Shown: positions 19,337-29,155, counted from the stretch's first letter. The stretch is 64,000 nt of DNA from Pararhodobacter oceanensis (GCF_003076755.1 NZ_QDKM01000001.1:310001-374000), one strand, 5' to 3'. Numbers and translations: made by a program. Notes: generated from the sequence alone by a model not told the origin.

Positions 19337-20425
19337 ATGCAAAGACGTAAATTCCTGACGGGCACAGCTCTCGCCGCGACCGGCGCGACCCTGGCCACAC
19401 CGGCTTTGACCCAAAGCCGTATCGAATGGGACATGGTCACGTCCTGGCCCACGGGCGCACCCGGGCTTGATGACAGCGCGCGGCGCATTGCCCAGCGGAT
19501 CAGCGATCTGTCGAATGGCCGTCTGCATATCACCGTGCACGGCGCCGGTGAGATCGTGCCCTCGTTTGGCGTGTTTGATGCGGTCTCGCAGGGCGTCGCC
19601 CAGATGTATCACTCGGTGCCCGCCTATTGGATCTCGAAGAACAAGGCGATCGGCATGTTCGGCTCCTTCCCCTTCGGCATGAATATGCAGGAGAAACTGG
19701 GCTGGATGTATTGGGGCGGCGGTCAGGAGCTATACGACGGGATTTACGATGAATTCGGCCTCAAGGGTTTCCTCGCTGGTGGCACCGGTCCGCAGTGGTT
19801 CGGCTGGTTCCACAATGAAATCCACACGCTGGATGATCTGAACGGCATGCGTATCCGCACCACCGGTTTCTCGGGCGAGATGCTGCGCCGCGTTGGCGTT
19901 GCGGTGGTCACCCTGCCCGGCGGCGATGTGTTTCAGGCGCTGCAATCGGGCACCATTGACGCGGGCGAATTCGTCGGGCCGTGGAATGATTTTGCCTTTG
20001 GCTTCCATCAGGTCGCCAAGAACTACTATGGTCCCGGTGTCGGCGAGCCCTGCTCGACCGAGGAAATCGCGATCAACGCCAGCGCCTATAACGAGCTGCC
20101 CGATGATTTGAAGCTGATCATCAAGACGGTGGCGATGTCGGCGGCCGATGAGACGATGATGGACTATGAGATCAACAATGCCCGCACCGTGCGCACCCTG
20201 CGCGACGAGCATGAGGTCAATATCCGGCAACTGCCGCAGGAGATTGTCGAAGGTCTGGCGGTCGCCGCCAACGAGATGGCCGCAGAACTGCTGGAGGATG
20301 ATGATCCCAAGGTTCGCGAAGTGATGGCCAGCTATGCGGGGTTCCGCAACCTGATGGCGGAATACGCGCCCTATGCCACCGGCGGGCAATATGCCGCCCG
20401 CACGATGATGTTCCCCGAAGGCTGA
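19337..20425 (+). CDS. dctP: TRAP transporter substrate-binding protein (DctP/TakP type)
   Basis: This 362-residue periplasmic protein has a twin-arginine leader (RRKFLTGTALAATGAT, with the RRKFL motif) ending near TPALTQS. Its body resembles the TakP 2-oxoacid-binding group: MRIRTTGFSGEMLRRVG carries the carboxylate-binding arginine, followed by LPGGDVFQALQSGTIDAGEFVGPW. The start at 19337 has GGGAGG 8 bp upstream; a longer frame would begin inside the promoter. The substrate is expected to be a carboxylate. The shared operator with hutU suggests an imidazole carboxylate such as urocanate, imidazolelactate or imidazolepyruvate; this is inference. Confidence 0.88.
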   Translation: MQRRKFLTGTALAATGATLATPALTQSRIEWDMVTSWPTGAPGLDDSARRIAQRISDLSNGRLHITVHGAGEIVPSFGVFDAVSQGVAQMYHSVPAYWISKNKAIGMFGSFPFGMNMQEKLGWMYWGGGQELYDGIYDEFGLKGFLAGGTGPQWFGWFHNEIHTLDDLNGMRIRTTGFSGEMLRRVGVAVVTLPGGDVFQALQSGTIDAGEFVGPWNDFAFGFHQVAKNYYGPGVGEPCSTEEIAINASAYNELPDDLKLIIKTVAMSAADETMMDYEINNARTVRTLRDEHEVNIRQLPQEIVEGLAVAANEMAAELLEDDDPKVREVMASYAGFRNLMAEYAPYATGGQYAARTMMFPEG

Positions 20426-20435
20426 GGGCGCAACT

Positions 20436-20990
20436 ATGGACCGGATTGTCGCCATCAGCCGTTTTCTGGACCGCCCCTCGCGCGTGATCGGGGCGAGCCT
20501 GTTCTGGCTGGTGGCGGCAACGGTTCTGTTGAAATTCTCGACGGTGGCCATGCGCTATCTGTTCTCGACCACCAGCATCAAATTGCAGGACAGCGTGATT
20601 TACAGCCACGCCACCCTGTTCATGCTGATGGCGGGATATGCATGGCTGAGAGACGATCATGTGCGCGTGGATATGTTCTATGCGCGCATGTCCGCCCGTG
20701 GCCGCGCGGTGGTCGATCTGGCCTCGGTGCTGTTCGGGGTGATCCCGCTGTGCATGATCCTTGGCTGGTTCTCATGGCGCTATGTCAGCGCCGCCTGGCA
20801 GATTTTTGAAGGCGCGCTGTTCTTTGGCGGCCTGCCCTATACCTATCTGTTGAAATCCGTGATCCTTGCCTTTGTGGCCCTGCTGCTGGTGCAGGCTCTG
20901 GCGATTGCGCTGCGCTGTATTGCCGTGATCGGCGGCCATGATGTCGCGGTCTTTGACCGCCAGCTTCCCGACAGTTCCGAAGGAAAATAG
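20436..20990 (+). CDS. dctQ: TRAP transporter small membrane subunit (DctQ)
   Basis: The 184-residue protein has four predicted membrane segments (about residues 20-40, 55-75, 100-125 and 140-165), the DctQ topology. It contains LQDSVIYSHATLFMLMAGYAWLRDDHVRVDMFY in two overlapping conserved pieces, typical of DctQ in the TakP/extracytoplasmic 2-oxoacid group. It connects the binding protein to the large permease DctM. The gene starts 10 bp after dctP and ends 4 bp before dctM. Confidence 0.9.
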   Translation: MDRIVAISRFLDRPSRVIGASLFWLVAATVLLKFSTVAMRYLFSTTSIKLQDSVIYSHATLFMLMAGYAWLRDDHVRVDMFYARMSARGRAVVDLASVLFGVIPLCMILGWFSWRYVSAAWQIFEGALFFGGLPYTYLLKSVILAFVALLLVQALAIALRCIAVIGGHDVAVFDRQLPDSSEGK

Positions 20991-20994
20991 CCGC

Positions 20995-22563
20995 ATGACG
21001 ATCCTGCCCCTAGACCTGCTGATGTTTGCGGGCCTGTGCCTTTTTGTGCTCAGCGGCGCGCCCATCGCCTTTGTTCTGGCCGGAACCGCGGCGCTATTTG
21101 CGGTGATCGGCTGGTGGCTGGATGTGTTGAACTTCAACCTGATCGGGGCGTTTCCGATGCGGGTGTTCAACACGATGAACGCCGAGACATTGATCGCGAT
21201 CCCGCTGTTTGTGTTCATGGGCATGATTTTGGAGCGCGCGCGGATCGCCGAGGATTTGCTGCGCACGATGGGTGCGCTGTTCGGGCGGATGCGTGGCGGG
21301 CTGGGGGTCTCGGTGACGCTGGTCGGCGCGCTTTTGGCGGCCTCGACCGGCATCGTCGGCGCGACCACGGTGACGATGGGGATGATGGCGCTGCCGGTGA
21401 TGCTGCGCTACGGCTACGGGCCGGCCTATTCGAGCGGCATCATCTGTTCGGCGGGCACTTTGGGGCAGATCATCCCGCCCTCGACGGTGTTGATCATCAT
21501 GGGCGAGGTGCTGTCCTCGGCCTATCAGCAAGCCCAGCAAAGCCAAGGCAATTTCGCCGCCGAAGCGCTGAGCGTCGGGCAGTTGTTTGCCGGATCGCTG
21601 CTGCCGGGGTTCATGCTGGTGGGTATCTATATTCTCTATCAACTGATCGTGTCATGGGCGCGGCCCGATATCTCGCCTGCCCTGCCGCGTGAGGCATTGG
21701 AGGTCGACGGCCATGCCCCGAGCCTGACCGATCTGCTGCGCGTCTTGGTGCCGCCGCTGGCGCTGATTGTCGCGGTTCTGGGCTCGATCCTTGGCGGGAT
21801 TGCCACCGCGACCGAGGCCGCCTCGGTCGGTGCCGTGGGCGCGACACTGCTGGCCGGTCTGCGCAGCGGGCGCAAGCAATGGGCGGTCTGGACCGCCGTG
21901 GGCAGCCTTGCGGTGCTGATCTTCATGGCGGTGAATTTCGACCTGCGCTCAGGGCGCTCGAATGCCACCGAGCTGGAGGGTATGATGCTGAGCGCCGCGC
22001 TGGTGATCGCCGCCATCGGGGCGCTGGCGCTGTTCTTTGTCTGGCGCGAAATCTGGCGCGGCAAGGTGTTGGGGCCGGCGATGGGGTCGACGGCGCGCAC
22101 CACCAGCATGATTTTCACCATCGTCATCGGCGCCTTGCTGTTCTCGCTGGTGTTTCGCGGGCTGGGCGGTGATCTGCGGATCAAAGAGCTGCTTGAGGCG
22201 GCTCCCGGTGGTCCCCATGGCGCGATGCTGATGGTCTTGGTGATCATGTTCTTTCTGGGCATGTTTCTGGATTACGTCGAGATCACCATCATCGCGATTC
22301 CGGTGATGGGCCCGCCGATCCTTGCCAGCGGCATCGACCCGATCTGGTTCGGGGTGATGATCGCGATGGTGCTGCAGACCTCGTTCCTGACGCCGCCGGT
22401 GGGCTATACTTTGGCCTATCTGCGCTCGGTCGCGCCGCCTTCGGTGACGACGCAAGCGATCTGGCTCGGCGCGGTGCCCTTCATCGGCCTGCAATTGCTG
22501 GCGGTGGTGATCATCTATTTCGTGCCGGCGATGACCACTTGGCTGCCGGACCTGCTGTTTTGA
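20995..22563 (+). CDS. dctM: TRAP transporter large membrane subunit (DctM)
   Basis: The 522-residue integral membrane protein has the DctM pattern, including PLFVFMGMILERA, STGIVGATTVTMG, GIICSAGTLGQIIPPS and SFLTPPVGYTLAYL. It is longer than the common ~430-residue form because of an extra membrane section around 290-400, seen in the TakM-like subgroup. It carries out sodium-coupled uptake of the ligand delivered by DctP. The start at 20995 follows GAAGGA, whereas the longer frame overlaps dctQ by over 50 bp. Confidence 0.92.
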   Translation: MTILPLDLLMFAGLCLFVLSGAPIAFVLAGTAALFAVIGWWLDVLNFNLIGAFPMRVFNTMNAETLIAIPLFVFMGMILERARIAEDLLRTMGALFGRMRGGLGVSVTLVGALLAASTGIVGATTVTMGMMALPVMLRYGYGPAYSSGIICSAGTLGQIIPPSTVLIIMGEVLSSAYQQAQQSQGNFAAEALSVGQLFAGSLLPGFMLVGIYILYQLIVSWARPDISPALPREALEVDGHAPSLTDLLRVLVPPLALIVAVLGSILGGIATATEAASVGAVGATLLAGLRSGRKQWAVWTAVGSLAVLIFMAVNFDLRSGRSNATELEGMMLSAALVIAAIGALALFFVWREIWRGKVLGPAMGSTARTTSMIFTIVIGALLFSLVFRGLGGDLRIKELLEAAPGGPHGAMLMVLVIMFFLGMFLDYVEITIIAIPVMGPPILASGIDPIWFGVMIAMVLQTSFLTPPVGYTLAYLRSVAPPSVTTQAIWLGAVPFIGLQLLAVVIIYFVPAMTTWLPDLLF

Positions 22564-22571
22564 GGTGAGAT

Positions 22572-23705
22572 ATGAGACCCGATCGCGCAACACCCCCCGC
22601 GCCCAGCGCAAGGCTTGACGGTCTGCCCGGTTACGGCAAGGGGCGCGCCGCGGGGGCGCGGGTTGCGGCGCACCGGCTGGGCTCGAATGAGGCGCCCGAC
22701 ACAGTGCATCCGGCGATTGCGCGGGCGGTGACGGCTGCACTGAGCGGCGCGAACCGCTATCCCGATCTACGCGGCGAGACACTGGCGGCAGCGCTGGCGG
22801 CGCGGCACGGATTGGCGGCGGCACAGATCGCGGTCTCGGCGGGCTCGATTGTGCTACTCGACCAGATCCTGCGCGGCTGGTGCGACAGTGGCGATGAGAT
22901 CGTGGCGCCTTGGCGGTCCTATGAGGCCTATCCGATCATCGCGGGTCTGTCGGGCGCGGAACTGGTGCAAGTGCCGCTGAACACAGAGCACGGCGTTGAT
23001 GCGGCAGCACTTCTGGCCGCGCTCACGCCGCGCAGCCGTATCGCGTTGATTTGCAACCCGAATAACCCGACCGGCACCGCGCTGGAACCGCAAGCGCTGG
23101 ATGCGCTGATCGCGGCGATCCCTGCGCATATTCTGGTGGTGCTGGATGAAGCCTATTGCGATTTTGCAGGCGAGGCCGAGGCGGTGGCGAAGTCCCCTGC
23201 CGCGCGGCTTTCCCGTCATCCCAATCTGGTGATCCTGCGCACCTTTTCAAAGGCTTGGGGTCTGGCGGGGCTGCGCGTCGGCTATGCGATGGCCGCGCCC
23301 GAGATCATCAGGAACATCCATGCCGTGCAGCCCCCCTTCCCGCTGCCCGGTGTGGCGCTGGCTGCCGCTCTGGCCGCGCTCGATCATGAGCCCGCGGTCA
23401 CCGCGCGGATCGCCCGCAACGCCACCGAGCGCCGCCGCCTCTCTGAGGGGTTGCGCGCCAAAGGCGTGCCGGTCGCGCCTTCGCAGGCGAATTTCGTCTG
23501 GCTGCCGCTGGGCGAGAGATCCGCCGCTTTGAACGCCCATCTTGCGCAGATGGATATCGCCGCCCGCTGTTTTGACGGCGAGGGTCTGCGCATCACCACC
23601 GGAACCGCCGATGATACCGACGCGGTGCTTGATGCCGTGGCCAGCTGGCGCCCGCACATGGGGAGCGCATCGACGCCTAAGCCTATGGGCGCGCGGGATA
23701 AATAG
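22572..23705 (+). CDS. HisC-like PLP-dependent aminotransferase
   Basis: This 377-residue fold type I aminotransferase is close to the histidinol-phosphate aminotransferase group. Motifs are NPNNPTGT (162-169), LDEAY (191-195) and the cofactor lysine Lys227 in RTFSKAWGLAGLRVGYA. It starts 8 bp after dctM and is therefore part of the TRAP operon, not of a histidine biosynthesis operon. A role in transaminating an imported imidazole or aromatic 2-oxoacid, or the corresponding amino acid, would fit the operon; nothing in the sequence fixes the substrate. Confidence 0.85.
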   Translation: MRPDRATPPAPSARLDGLPGYGKGRAAGARVAAHRLGSNEAPDTVHPAIARAVTAALSGANRYPDLRGETLAAALAARHGLAAAQIAVSAGSIVLLDQILRGWCDSGDEIVAPWRSYEAYPIIAGLSGAELVQVPLNTEHGVDAAALLAALTPRSRIALICNPNNPTGTALEPQALDALIAAIPAHILVVLDEAYCDFAGEAEAVAKSPAARLSRHPNLVILRTFSKAWGLAGLRVGYAMAAPEIIRNIHAVQPPFPLPGVALAAALAALDHEPAVTARIARNATERRRLSEGLRAKGVPVAPSQANFVWLPLGERSAALNAHLAQMDIAARCFDGEGLRITTGTADDTDAVLDAVASWRPHMGSASTPKPMGARDK

Positions 23706-23722
23706 CGCGTGCAGGTGACGCG

Positions 23723-24685
23723 CTAGCGGTAGGTATCGCGGCCGGTGGCGCGGCGGGGTTTGCCCTTGGTCTCGGGCAGCGGGATGAAATCCGCTTCGTC
23801 GCCCGGCACCGTGTCAAAGCGTCCCTTGGCCCATTCCTCCTTGGCGATCTCGATCCGCTCGGGCCGCGACGAGACGAAATTCCACCAGATATAGCGCGGC
23901 CCGCCCATTGGCGCGCCGCCAAACACCATGAAGCGCGCAGTCGCTCGTGCCTTGACGGTGATCGCATCGCCGGGACGCAGGATCAGCAACTGGCCCTGTT
24001 CAAAGCAATCACCGGCAATCTCGATCTCGCCCGAGATCGTATAGAGCGCGCGCTCTTCATAGGCGGCGTCAATCGGCATCTGCCGCCCCGCTTGCAGCGT
24101 CACATCGGCATAGAGCGTCTCGGAGGCGGTTTGCAGCGCCGAGGTTTCGCCGAAGGCCGAACCGGCGATAATCCGCGCGGTGATCCCCTCGGCGTCAAGT
24201 TCCGGCAGATCCTCGGCGCCGTGGTGGATGAATGCGGGTGCGGTTTCTTCCTGCGCCTCGGGCAACGCGACCCAGGTTTGCAAGCCGAACAACCGTTGGC
24301 CGTTCTGGCGCTTATCCTCCGAGGTGCGTTCGGAATGCACGATGCCGGTGCCCGCCTTCATCCAGTTGACGGCGCCGGGGCGGATTGTCTGGTTGGTGCC
24401 CAGACTGTCGCGGTGCTGGATTTCGCCCTCGAACAGATAGGTCAACGTCGCGAGGTTGATATGCGGATGCGGGCGCACGTCGATGCCCTCGTTGGTCAGA
24501 AACTCCGCCGGTCCCATCTGGTCAAAGAAGATAAACGGCCCGACCATCTGGCGTTTGAGCGAGGGCAAGGCGCGGCGCACCTCCATCCCGCCCAGATCCA
24601 CGGCGCGCGGCACAATCAGCGTTTCCACGGCATTGACGCTTTCGGCATCGCCCAGAACGGGGTCGGGGCATGGGGTCCAGCTCAT
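23723..24685 (-). CDS. Pirin family protein (bicupin)
   Basis: The 320-residue protein carries the pirin metal site His73, His75, His117 and Glu119 in RPHPHINLAT and GTGIVHSER, with a C-terminal cupin. Some bacterial pirins are quercetin dioxygenases, others bind and modulate metabolic enzymes. Length is near the usual 230-320. It is a single gene that converges on the aminotransferase gene and diverges from the luciferase-like gene, so context does not narrow the function. Confidence 0.9.
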   Translation of the reverse strand: MSWTPCPDPVLGDAESVNAVETLIVPRAVDLGGMEVRRALPSLKRQMVGPFIFFDQMGPAEFLTNEGIDVRPHPHINLATLTYLFEGEIQHRDSLGTNQTIRPGAVNWMKAGTGIVHSERTSEDKRQNGQRLFGLQTWVALPEAQEETAPAFIHHGAEDLPELDAEGITARIIAGSAFGETSALQTASETLYADVTLQAGRQMPIDAAYEERALYTISGEIEIAGDCFEQGQLLILRPGDAITVKARATARFMVFGGAPMGGPRYIWWNFVSSRPERIEIAKEEWAKGRFDTVPGDEADFIPLPETKGKPRRATGRDTYR

Positions 24686-24928
24686 GGTTTCGGCTCCTTT
24701 GCAGGGTCACGGATGGGACGAGTGTAACCCCTCGGCGCGGCAGGGAAAGGGGGCGGATGGCGCGGGTGGTTAACGCTTGCGTCAGAAGCTGTTCGGGCCG
24801 CGGGTGGTTTCAGGGCCGATCAAGCCCCGCCGCTGGCCGCCAAGTTGACGCAGGGTGCGGGAAACTCTTGGCCTGCCGCCCTTGGCCCTGCGCGCCCGCA
24901 TACCTAGATCAGGGAAAACGGAGTTCCC

Positions 24929-25930
24929 ATGTATCATTATTCCCTACTCGATCTGGCGCCGGTCGCCGAAGGCAGCAGCACGGCGCAAGCGCTGGAAAAC
25001 ACCGTGGCGCTGGCGCAGGCCGCCGAGGCTGCGGGCTATCACCGCTTCTGGCTGGCCGAGCACCATAATATGCCGGGCATTGCCAGCGCCGCGACGGTGG
25101 TGGTGATCGGCCATGTCGCCGGTAAGACCCAGAGCATCCGCGTCGGCGCCGGTGGCATCATGCTGCCCAACCACGCGCCTTTGGTGGTCGCCGAGCAGTT
25201 CGGCACGCTGGCGACGCTATACCCTGACCGGATTGATCTGGGGCTGGGCCGCGCGCCGGGCACCGATATGGCGACCGCGCGGGCGCTGCGCCGCCATATG
25301 GCGCCCGAGGACAGTTTCCCGCAAGATGTGCAGGAATTGCTGGACTATCTGGGCGAGAGCGACACCCCGGCCCGCGTCCGCGCGATCCCCGGTGAGGGCA
25401 CCAATGTGCCGGTGTGGATCTTGGGCTCCAGCCTGTTTGGCGCGCAGCTTTCGGCCTATCTGGGCCTGCCCTATGCGTTCGCCTCGCATTTCGCCCCGGC
25501 GATGCTGGATCAGGCGCTGGCGACCTATCGCGAGACTTTTCGCCCGTCGCAATATCTGGCCAAACCCTATGCGATGGTCGCCGCCGGGGTTTGTGTGGCG
25601 GATACCGAGGAAGAGGCGAACTATCACCGTTCGTCGCAGCAACTGGCCTTTGCGCGGCTGCGCACCGGCATGCCCGGGAAACTGCCCGCGCCGGTGCATG
25701 ATATCGAACAGCATATCCCGCCGCAGGTGCGCGCGGGCGTCGATCACGCGCTTTCGGTCTCGGCTGTCGGCACACCGGAGATGGCGCGTGAGCAGTTGCA
25801 GGCGATCATCGCCCGCTACCAGCCGGATGAATTGATGGTCACCGGCATGATCCATGATCCCGCCGCGCGCATCCGCTCGTTTGAACTGGCGGGGGCGGTG
25901 CTGAAGGATTTGCAGCGCCCAGCCGGCTAA
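24929..25930 (+). CDS. LLM-class flavin-dependent oxidoreductase
   Basis: The 333-residue protein belongs to the bacterial luciferase-like superfamily, in the MsnO8/YhbW branch (starting [21 protein letters not shown] in its N-terminus, then [20 protein letters not shown] and [11 protein letters not shown]). These F420- or FMN-dependent monooxygenases have diverse substrates. A GGAG is placed 6 bp before the ATG. It stands alone, convergent with nosX with a gap of only 6 bp. Unlike F420 enzymes of actinobacteria, FMN is the likely cofactor in this lineage. Confidence 0.88.
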   Translation: MYHYSLLDLAPVAEGSSTAQALENTVALAQAAEAAGYHRFWLAEHHNMPGIASAATVVVIGHVAGKTQSIRVGAGGIMLPNHAPLVVAEQFGTLATLYPDRIDLGLGRAPGTDMATARALRRHMAPEDSFPQDVQELLDYLGESDTPARVRAIPGEGTNVPVWILGSSLFGAQLSAYLGLPYAFASHFAPAMLDQALATYRETFRPSQYLAKPYAMVAAGVCVADTEEEANYHRSSQQLAFARLRTGMPGKLPAPVHDIEQHIPPQVRAGVDHALSVSAVGTPEMAREQLQAIIARYQPDELMVTGMIHDPAARIRSFELAGAVLKDLQRPAG

Positions 25931-25936
25931 GCCGGT

Positions 25937-26854
25937 CTAACCCAGATGGGCGAGGCGCACCTCCGGAAAGGCAGCGAGCAGCGCGGTGATCTCATCGCGC
26001 TGCATCAGACAGCAGGCGGTGCTGAGCGCATCGGCCAATGCGGCGCGCGGAGCGGTGAGCGAGACCAGACGCCACGGCGCCTCGGCGGGTTCGCCGGTGA
26101 GTGGATCAAGGATATGACCCACCTGCCCCGCCTGATCAAAGCTGATCCCGCGCGGTGAGGAACTGGCCAGCGCGCGATCGCGCAGCGAGACCGCCTCGGG
26201 GCGCACCGCCTGCCCGTCATCCAGCGCCACCGGCCAATCGCCGCCGCGCGGATCACCGCCGATGGCGACCAATTCGCCGGTGTTGACCAAGACATCCTGC
26301 AGCCCCTCGGCGCGCAAGAGGTCGGCGACCTTATCCGCGATATAGCCTTGTGCGATGCCGTTGAGGCTGAGTGCCATGCCCTCTTGCAGGGTGATTTCGG
26401 CGGGGCTGATCTGGACATTGTGCCAGCCGACGCGGGCCAAGACCTGCGCGCGCGCCGCGGCGTCGATGGGGCGTCCGGCGGCGATGGTCTCGGCGTAGAA
26501 GGCCCAGAGCGGCTGGATTGTGGGGTCGAACCGCCCGCCTGAGGCGGCATGGACCGCGCCCGCGATGCTCAGGCATTCCAAGAGTTCAAAGGGCGGATGC
26601 GCGAGGCGGCCGTTCTCGTTGAGCTGCACCAGCGCCGAGGCGGGATTATGCAGCGAGAAGACCCGTTCGAGCCTCGAGATTTCGGCCAAAGCGCGGGTGA
26701 CGATGGCTTCAGCATCGGCGTGCATCAGGGTGATCGAGGCGTCCGCGCCCAGCGCCACGCCGCGCCATTGGTGCATTGGAGCGGCCTGCGCGGGCGTGCT
26801 GGCGGCCAGAGCGGCGGCGGAGATTGCCAGAAAGCGGCGACGGGATATTGTCAT
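25937..26854 (-). CDS. nosX: NosX, FAD:protein FMN transferase (ApbE family)
   Basis: The 305-residue exported protein has a twin-arginine leader (ISRRRFLAISAAALAAS) and ApbE motifs GRFDPTIQPLWAF, LNGIAQGYIADKVAD and LVNTGELVAIGG, and DALSTACCLM. It covalently attaches FMN to a threonine, here most likely in NosR. It is last in nosCRZDFYLX, starting 2 bp after nosL. Alphaproteobacterial NosX is needed for NosZ activity and is specific to this kind of cluster. Confidence 0.93.
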   Translation of the reverse strand: MTISRRRFLAISAAALAASTPAQAAPMHQWRGVALGADASITLMHADAEAIVTRALAEISRLERVFSLHNPASALVQLNENGRLAHPPFELLECLSIAGAVHAASGGRFDPTIQPLWAFYAETIAAGRPIDAAARAQVLARVGWHNVQISPAEITLQEGMALSLNGIAQGYIADKVADLLRAEGLQDVLVNTGELVAIGGDPRGGDWPVALDDGQAVRPEAVSLRDRALASSSPRGISFDQAGQVGHILDPLTGEPAEAPWRLVSLTAPRAALADALSTACCLMQRDEITALLAAFPEVRLAHLG

Positions 26855-26856
26855 GG

Positions 26857-27429
26857 TTAACCCTCCAGATCGCGGGATAAATCGAGCAGGCGTTGGCGGA
26901 AATCATCATCGTCACCGGCGCTTGAATGGTCTTCGAATTCGACCGGCGCCAAGACCAGCGTGTCGGGGATATCGGCCAGCCGGGTGACCTCGCCGCCATG
27001 CTCACGGGTGAAGGCAGCCGCGTCCTCGGCGCTGGAAAACGGCACCAGTTCGGGCGCGCCCATGCCCCCGGCGATATCAGCGCCGATGACGTAATGCGCG
27101 GTGTCGGCGGGGATCCAGTTGTCGGCGCCGGGCTCGGCCCAATCGGCGCCGTGGCTCATATCCGAGACATAGATCACCGTGATCGCGTGGCTTTGCTCGG
27201 GCATGCGCTGGTAGGCGACGGCATCGCGCACCTGACTGAAAAACAACGGATGTTCCATGCCCGACAGATGCACCTGTGCCTTCGGGCCGGGATGCTCGAG
27301 GAGGTTCATCTGACAGTAATGGCCGACCGCTTCGGCGTCCATTGTCACCGCTGCGGGCAGCGTGGCGAGTTCGTCTTCGCAGGCGGCAAGCGCCAGAATG
27401 GCGAGGGTCAAAAGGGCGGGTTTGATCAT
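26857..27429 (-). CDS. nosL: NosL, copper chaperone lipoprotein
   Basis: The 190-residue protein has a lipoprotein signal with the lipobox LALAAC (Cys17), so it is anchored in a membrane facing the periplasm. A CQMNLLEHPGPKAQVH segment holds the Cys-X-Met and His of a Cu(I)-binding chaperone. NosL delivers copper for the Cu-S centre of NosZ together with NosDFY. The ATG at 27429 overlaps the nosY stop as ATGA; the longer frame would run through nosY. The acidic C-terminal tail (SSAGDDDDF) is not a fixed family feature. Confidence 0.93.
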   Translation of the reverse strand: MIKPALLTLAILALAACEDELATLPAAVTMDAEAVGHYCQMNLLEHPGPKAQVHLSGMEHPLFFSQVRDAVAYQRMPEQSHAITVIYVSDMSHGADWAEPGADNWIPADTAHYVIGADIAGGMGAPELVPFSSAEDAAAFTREHGGEVTRLADIPDTLVLAPVEFEDHSSAGDDDDFRQRLLDLSRDLEG

Positions 27430-28259
27430 GGGATCACCTTGCGAAAAGCCAGCGTTGCGAAGCCCAGCGCGGCCAGTGGCCAGAGCAGGATCGAGATCAG
27501 CGCATGGGACATCGGGATGGCATTGGCGGCACCGCCGATACCGGCCGCAGCGGCGGTCGCCTCGGAGGCGGCGAGGTTGTAGAGGCGGAAAGCGTCGGCG
27601 GGGTTGCCGATCAGCATCCACGGGAAGACCTGCGTGGTAAACCGCCCGCCGCTATCGGCGACCACGGCGGCGAGAAGCCCCAGATCATAGAGCACGATCA
27701 GCGCCAGCCAGAGGCCGATCACCAGACCGGCGGCGGCGCCGGGACGGCGCGCGAGGGCCGAGAGCGCATAGCCGATGGCGATGAAGGTGGCGCCCAAGAG
27801 TTCCGAGGTCCAGAACAACCGCCAGAGCGCGGGCAGACCGGCGGCAGCGCGCGGATCGGCCCAGAGCGCGGCACCGGCGGCAATCGCATAGCCAACGGCG
27901 AGCGCCAGCGCGAGGATCAAAAGATGGGCGAGGAATTTGCCGAGCAGCAGTTCGACGCGTGCCAGCGGGTAGGTCAGCACCAAGGAGAGGGTGCCGCGCT
28001 CGAGTTCACCGGCGACGGCGTCGAAACTCATCAAAAGCGCCACCAAAGGCACGAGGTAAACCGCGAGGCTGGTCAGGCTGGCGACGGTGACCGAGAGACG
28101 GTCGGCGCCCAACTCGCCGGTTGGCGCGCTGCCGGTGGCGGAGAGCACGGTGGCGAAGAGCGCCATCACCCCCACCGCGATCACCACCCAGCGGTTGCGC
28201 AGCGCGATGCGGAATTCGGCGCCCGCGCCGGCGAGGATCGGTGTGAATAGCCCGGTCAT
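27426..28259 (-). CDS. nosY: NosY, ABC transporter permease for NosZ maturation
   Basis: The 277-residue protein has six predicted membrane segments and an ABC-2 layout with FDAVAGELERGTLSLVLTYP, typical of NosY. It pairs with the NosF ATPase and periplasmic NosD to supply sulfur or copper-sulfur for the tetranuclear Cu site. The start overlaps the nosF stop by 4 bp and its stop overlaps the nosL start, so the three are translated together. Confidence 0.93.
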   Translation of the reverse strand: MTGLFTPILAGAGAEFRIALRNRWVVIAVGVMALFATVLSATGSAPTGELGADRLSVTVASLTSLAVYLVPLVALLMSFDAVAGELERGTLSLVLTYPLARVELLLGKFLAHLLILALALAVGYAIAAGAALWADPRAAAGLPALWRLFWTSELLGATFIAIGYALSALARRPGAAAGLVIGLWLALIVLYDLGLLAAVVADSGGRFTTQVFPWMLIGNPADAFRLYNLAASEATAAAAGIGGAANAIPMSHALISILLWPLAALGFATLAFRKVIP

Positions 28260-29155
28260 GAGGGGCTCCTCTGGCTGAAATGGCTGTAAAGATCTTCAAG
28301 GCTGGGTGGCAGGACTTCGACATCCTCGATCACCTCGCCCAGTGCTGCCACCTGCCCCAGACGGGCGAGTTTGTCGTCATGCGAGCAGCTCAGCGAGACC
28401 ATCTTGCCGTTGTGACGGGTGCCGCCAAGCTCGGCGGCGACGGCATCGATACTATCGCGATGGGCGGTGACCTGAATGGCAATCGGCAGCGCGGCGCTGC
28501 GGCGCAGATTGGCCAGCGAGTCATTGGCGACCAGCGTGCCGCCCGAGAGGATCACGATGCGGTCGGTGCGCGCCTCGACCTCGGTCAAAGCATGGCTCGA
28601 CAGAAGCACCGAGGCGCCATCGGCGGCCAGCCCGTCGAGCATCGCGTAGAATTCGCGGCGCGAGACCGGATCAAGCCCCGAGGTCGGCTCGTCGAGCACC
28701 AAAAGCCGCGGTTTGCCGATCAGCGCCTGCGCCAGACCGACGCGCTGGCGCATGCCTTTGGAATAGGTGCCGATGCGGCGGCGCGCGGCATGGCCGAGGC
28801 CGACGCGTTCGAGCAGTTCATCGGCCTGCGCCACAGGTTCACCGCGCAGCCGCAGGTAATAGCGGATCTGTTCGCGGGCGGTGAGCGCGGGGTGAAAGGC
28901 CACGTTTTCAGGCAGATAGGCCACCTGCCGCCGTGCCTGCGCACTGCCGGGTGCGGCGCCGACAACCTGCACGCCGCCGGTGTCGGCATCGGCATCGAAC
29001 AGACCGAGGATGATTTTCATCAGCGTCGATTTACCGGCGCCGTTATGGCCCAAGAGCGCCACACGCTCACCGGGGGCGACGTCAAAGCTGACATCGCGCA
29101 GCGCATGGGTCGCGCCGAAGGTCTTGTTAACCTTGGTCAGGGAAAGAGTCGTCAT
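28256..29155 (-). CDS. nosF: NosF, ABC transporter ATP-binding protein
   Basis: The ~299-residue ATPase has Walker A GHNGAGKST (36-44), a Q-loop, the signature YSKGMRQRVGLAQ and Walker B LLVLDEPTSGLDP. It energises the NosDFY maturation transporter. I chose MTTLSL (29155) because GGAAG lies 8 bp upstream; ATG codons at 29161 and 29170 would add two or five residues. The start lies within the 3' end of nosD, an overlap of 29 bp. Confidence 0.9.
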   Translation of the reverse strand: MTTLSLTKVNKTFGATHALRDVSFDVAPGERVALLGHNGAGKSTLMKIILGLFDADADTGGVQVVGAAPGSAQARRQVAYLPENVAFHPALTAREQIRYYLRLRGEPVAQADELLERVGLGHAARRRIGTYSKGMRQRVGLAQALIGKPRLLVLDEPTSGLDPVSRREFYAMLDGLAADGASVLLSSHALTEVEARTDRIVILSGGTLVANDSLANLRRSAALPIAIQVTAHRDSIDAVAAELGGTRHNGKMVSLSCSHDDKLARLGQVAALGEVIEDVEVLPPSLEDLYSHFSQRSPS

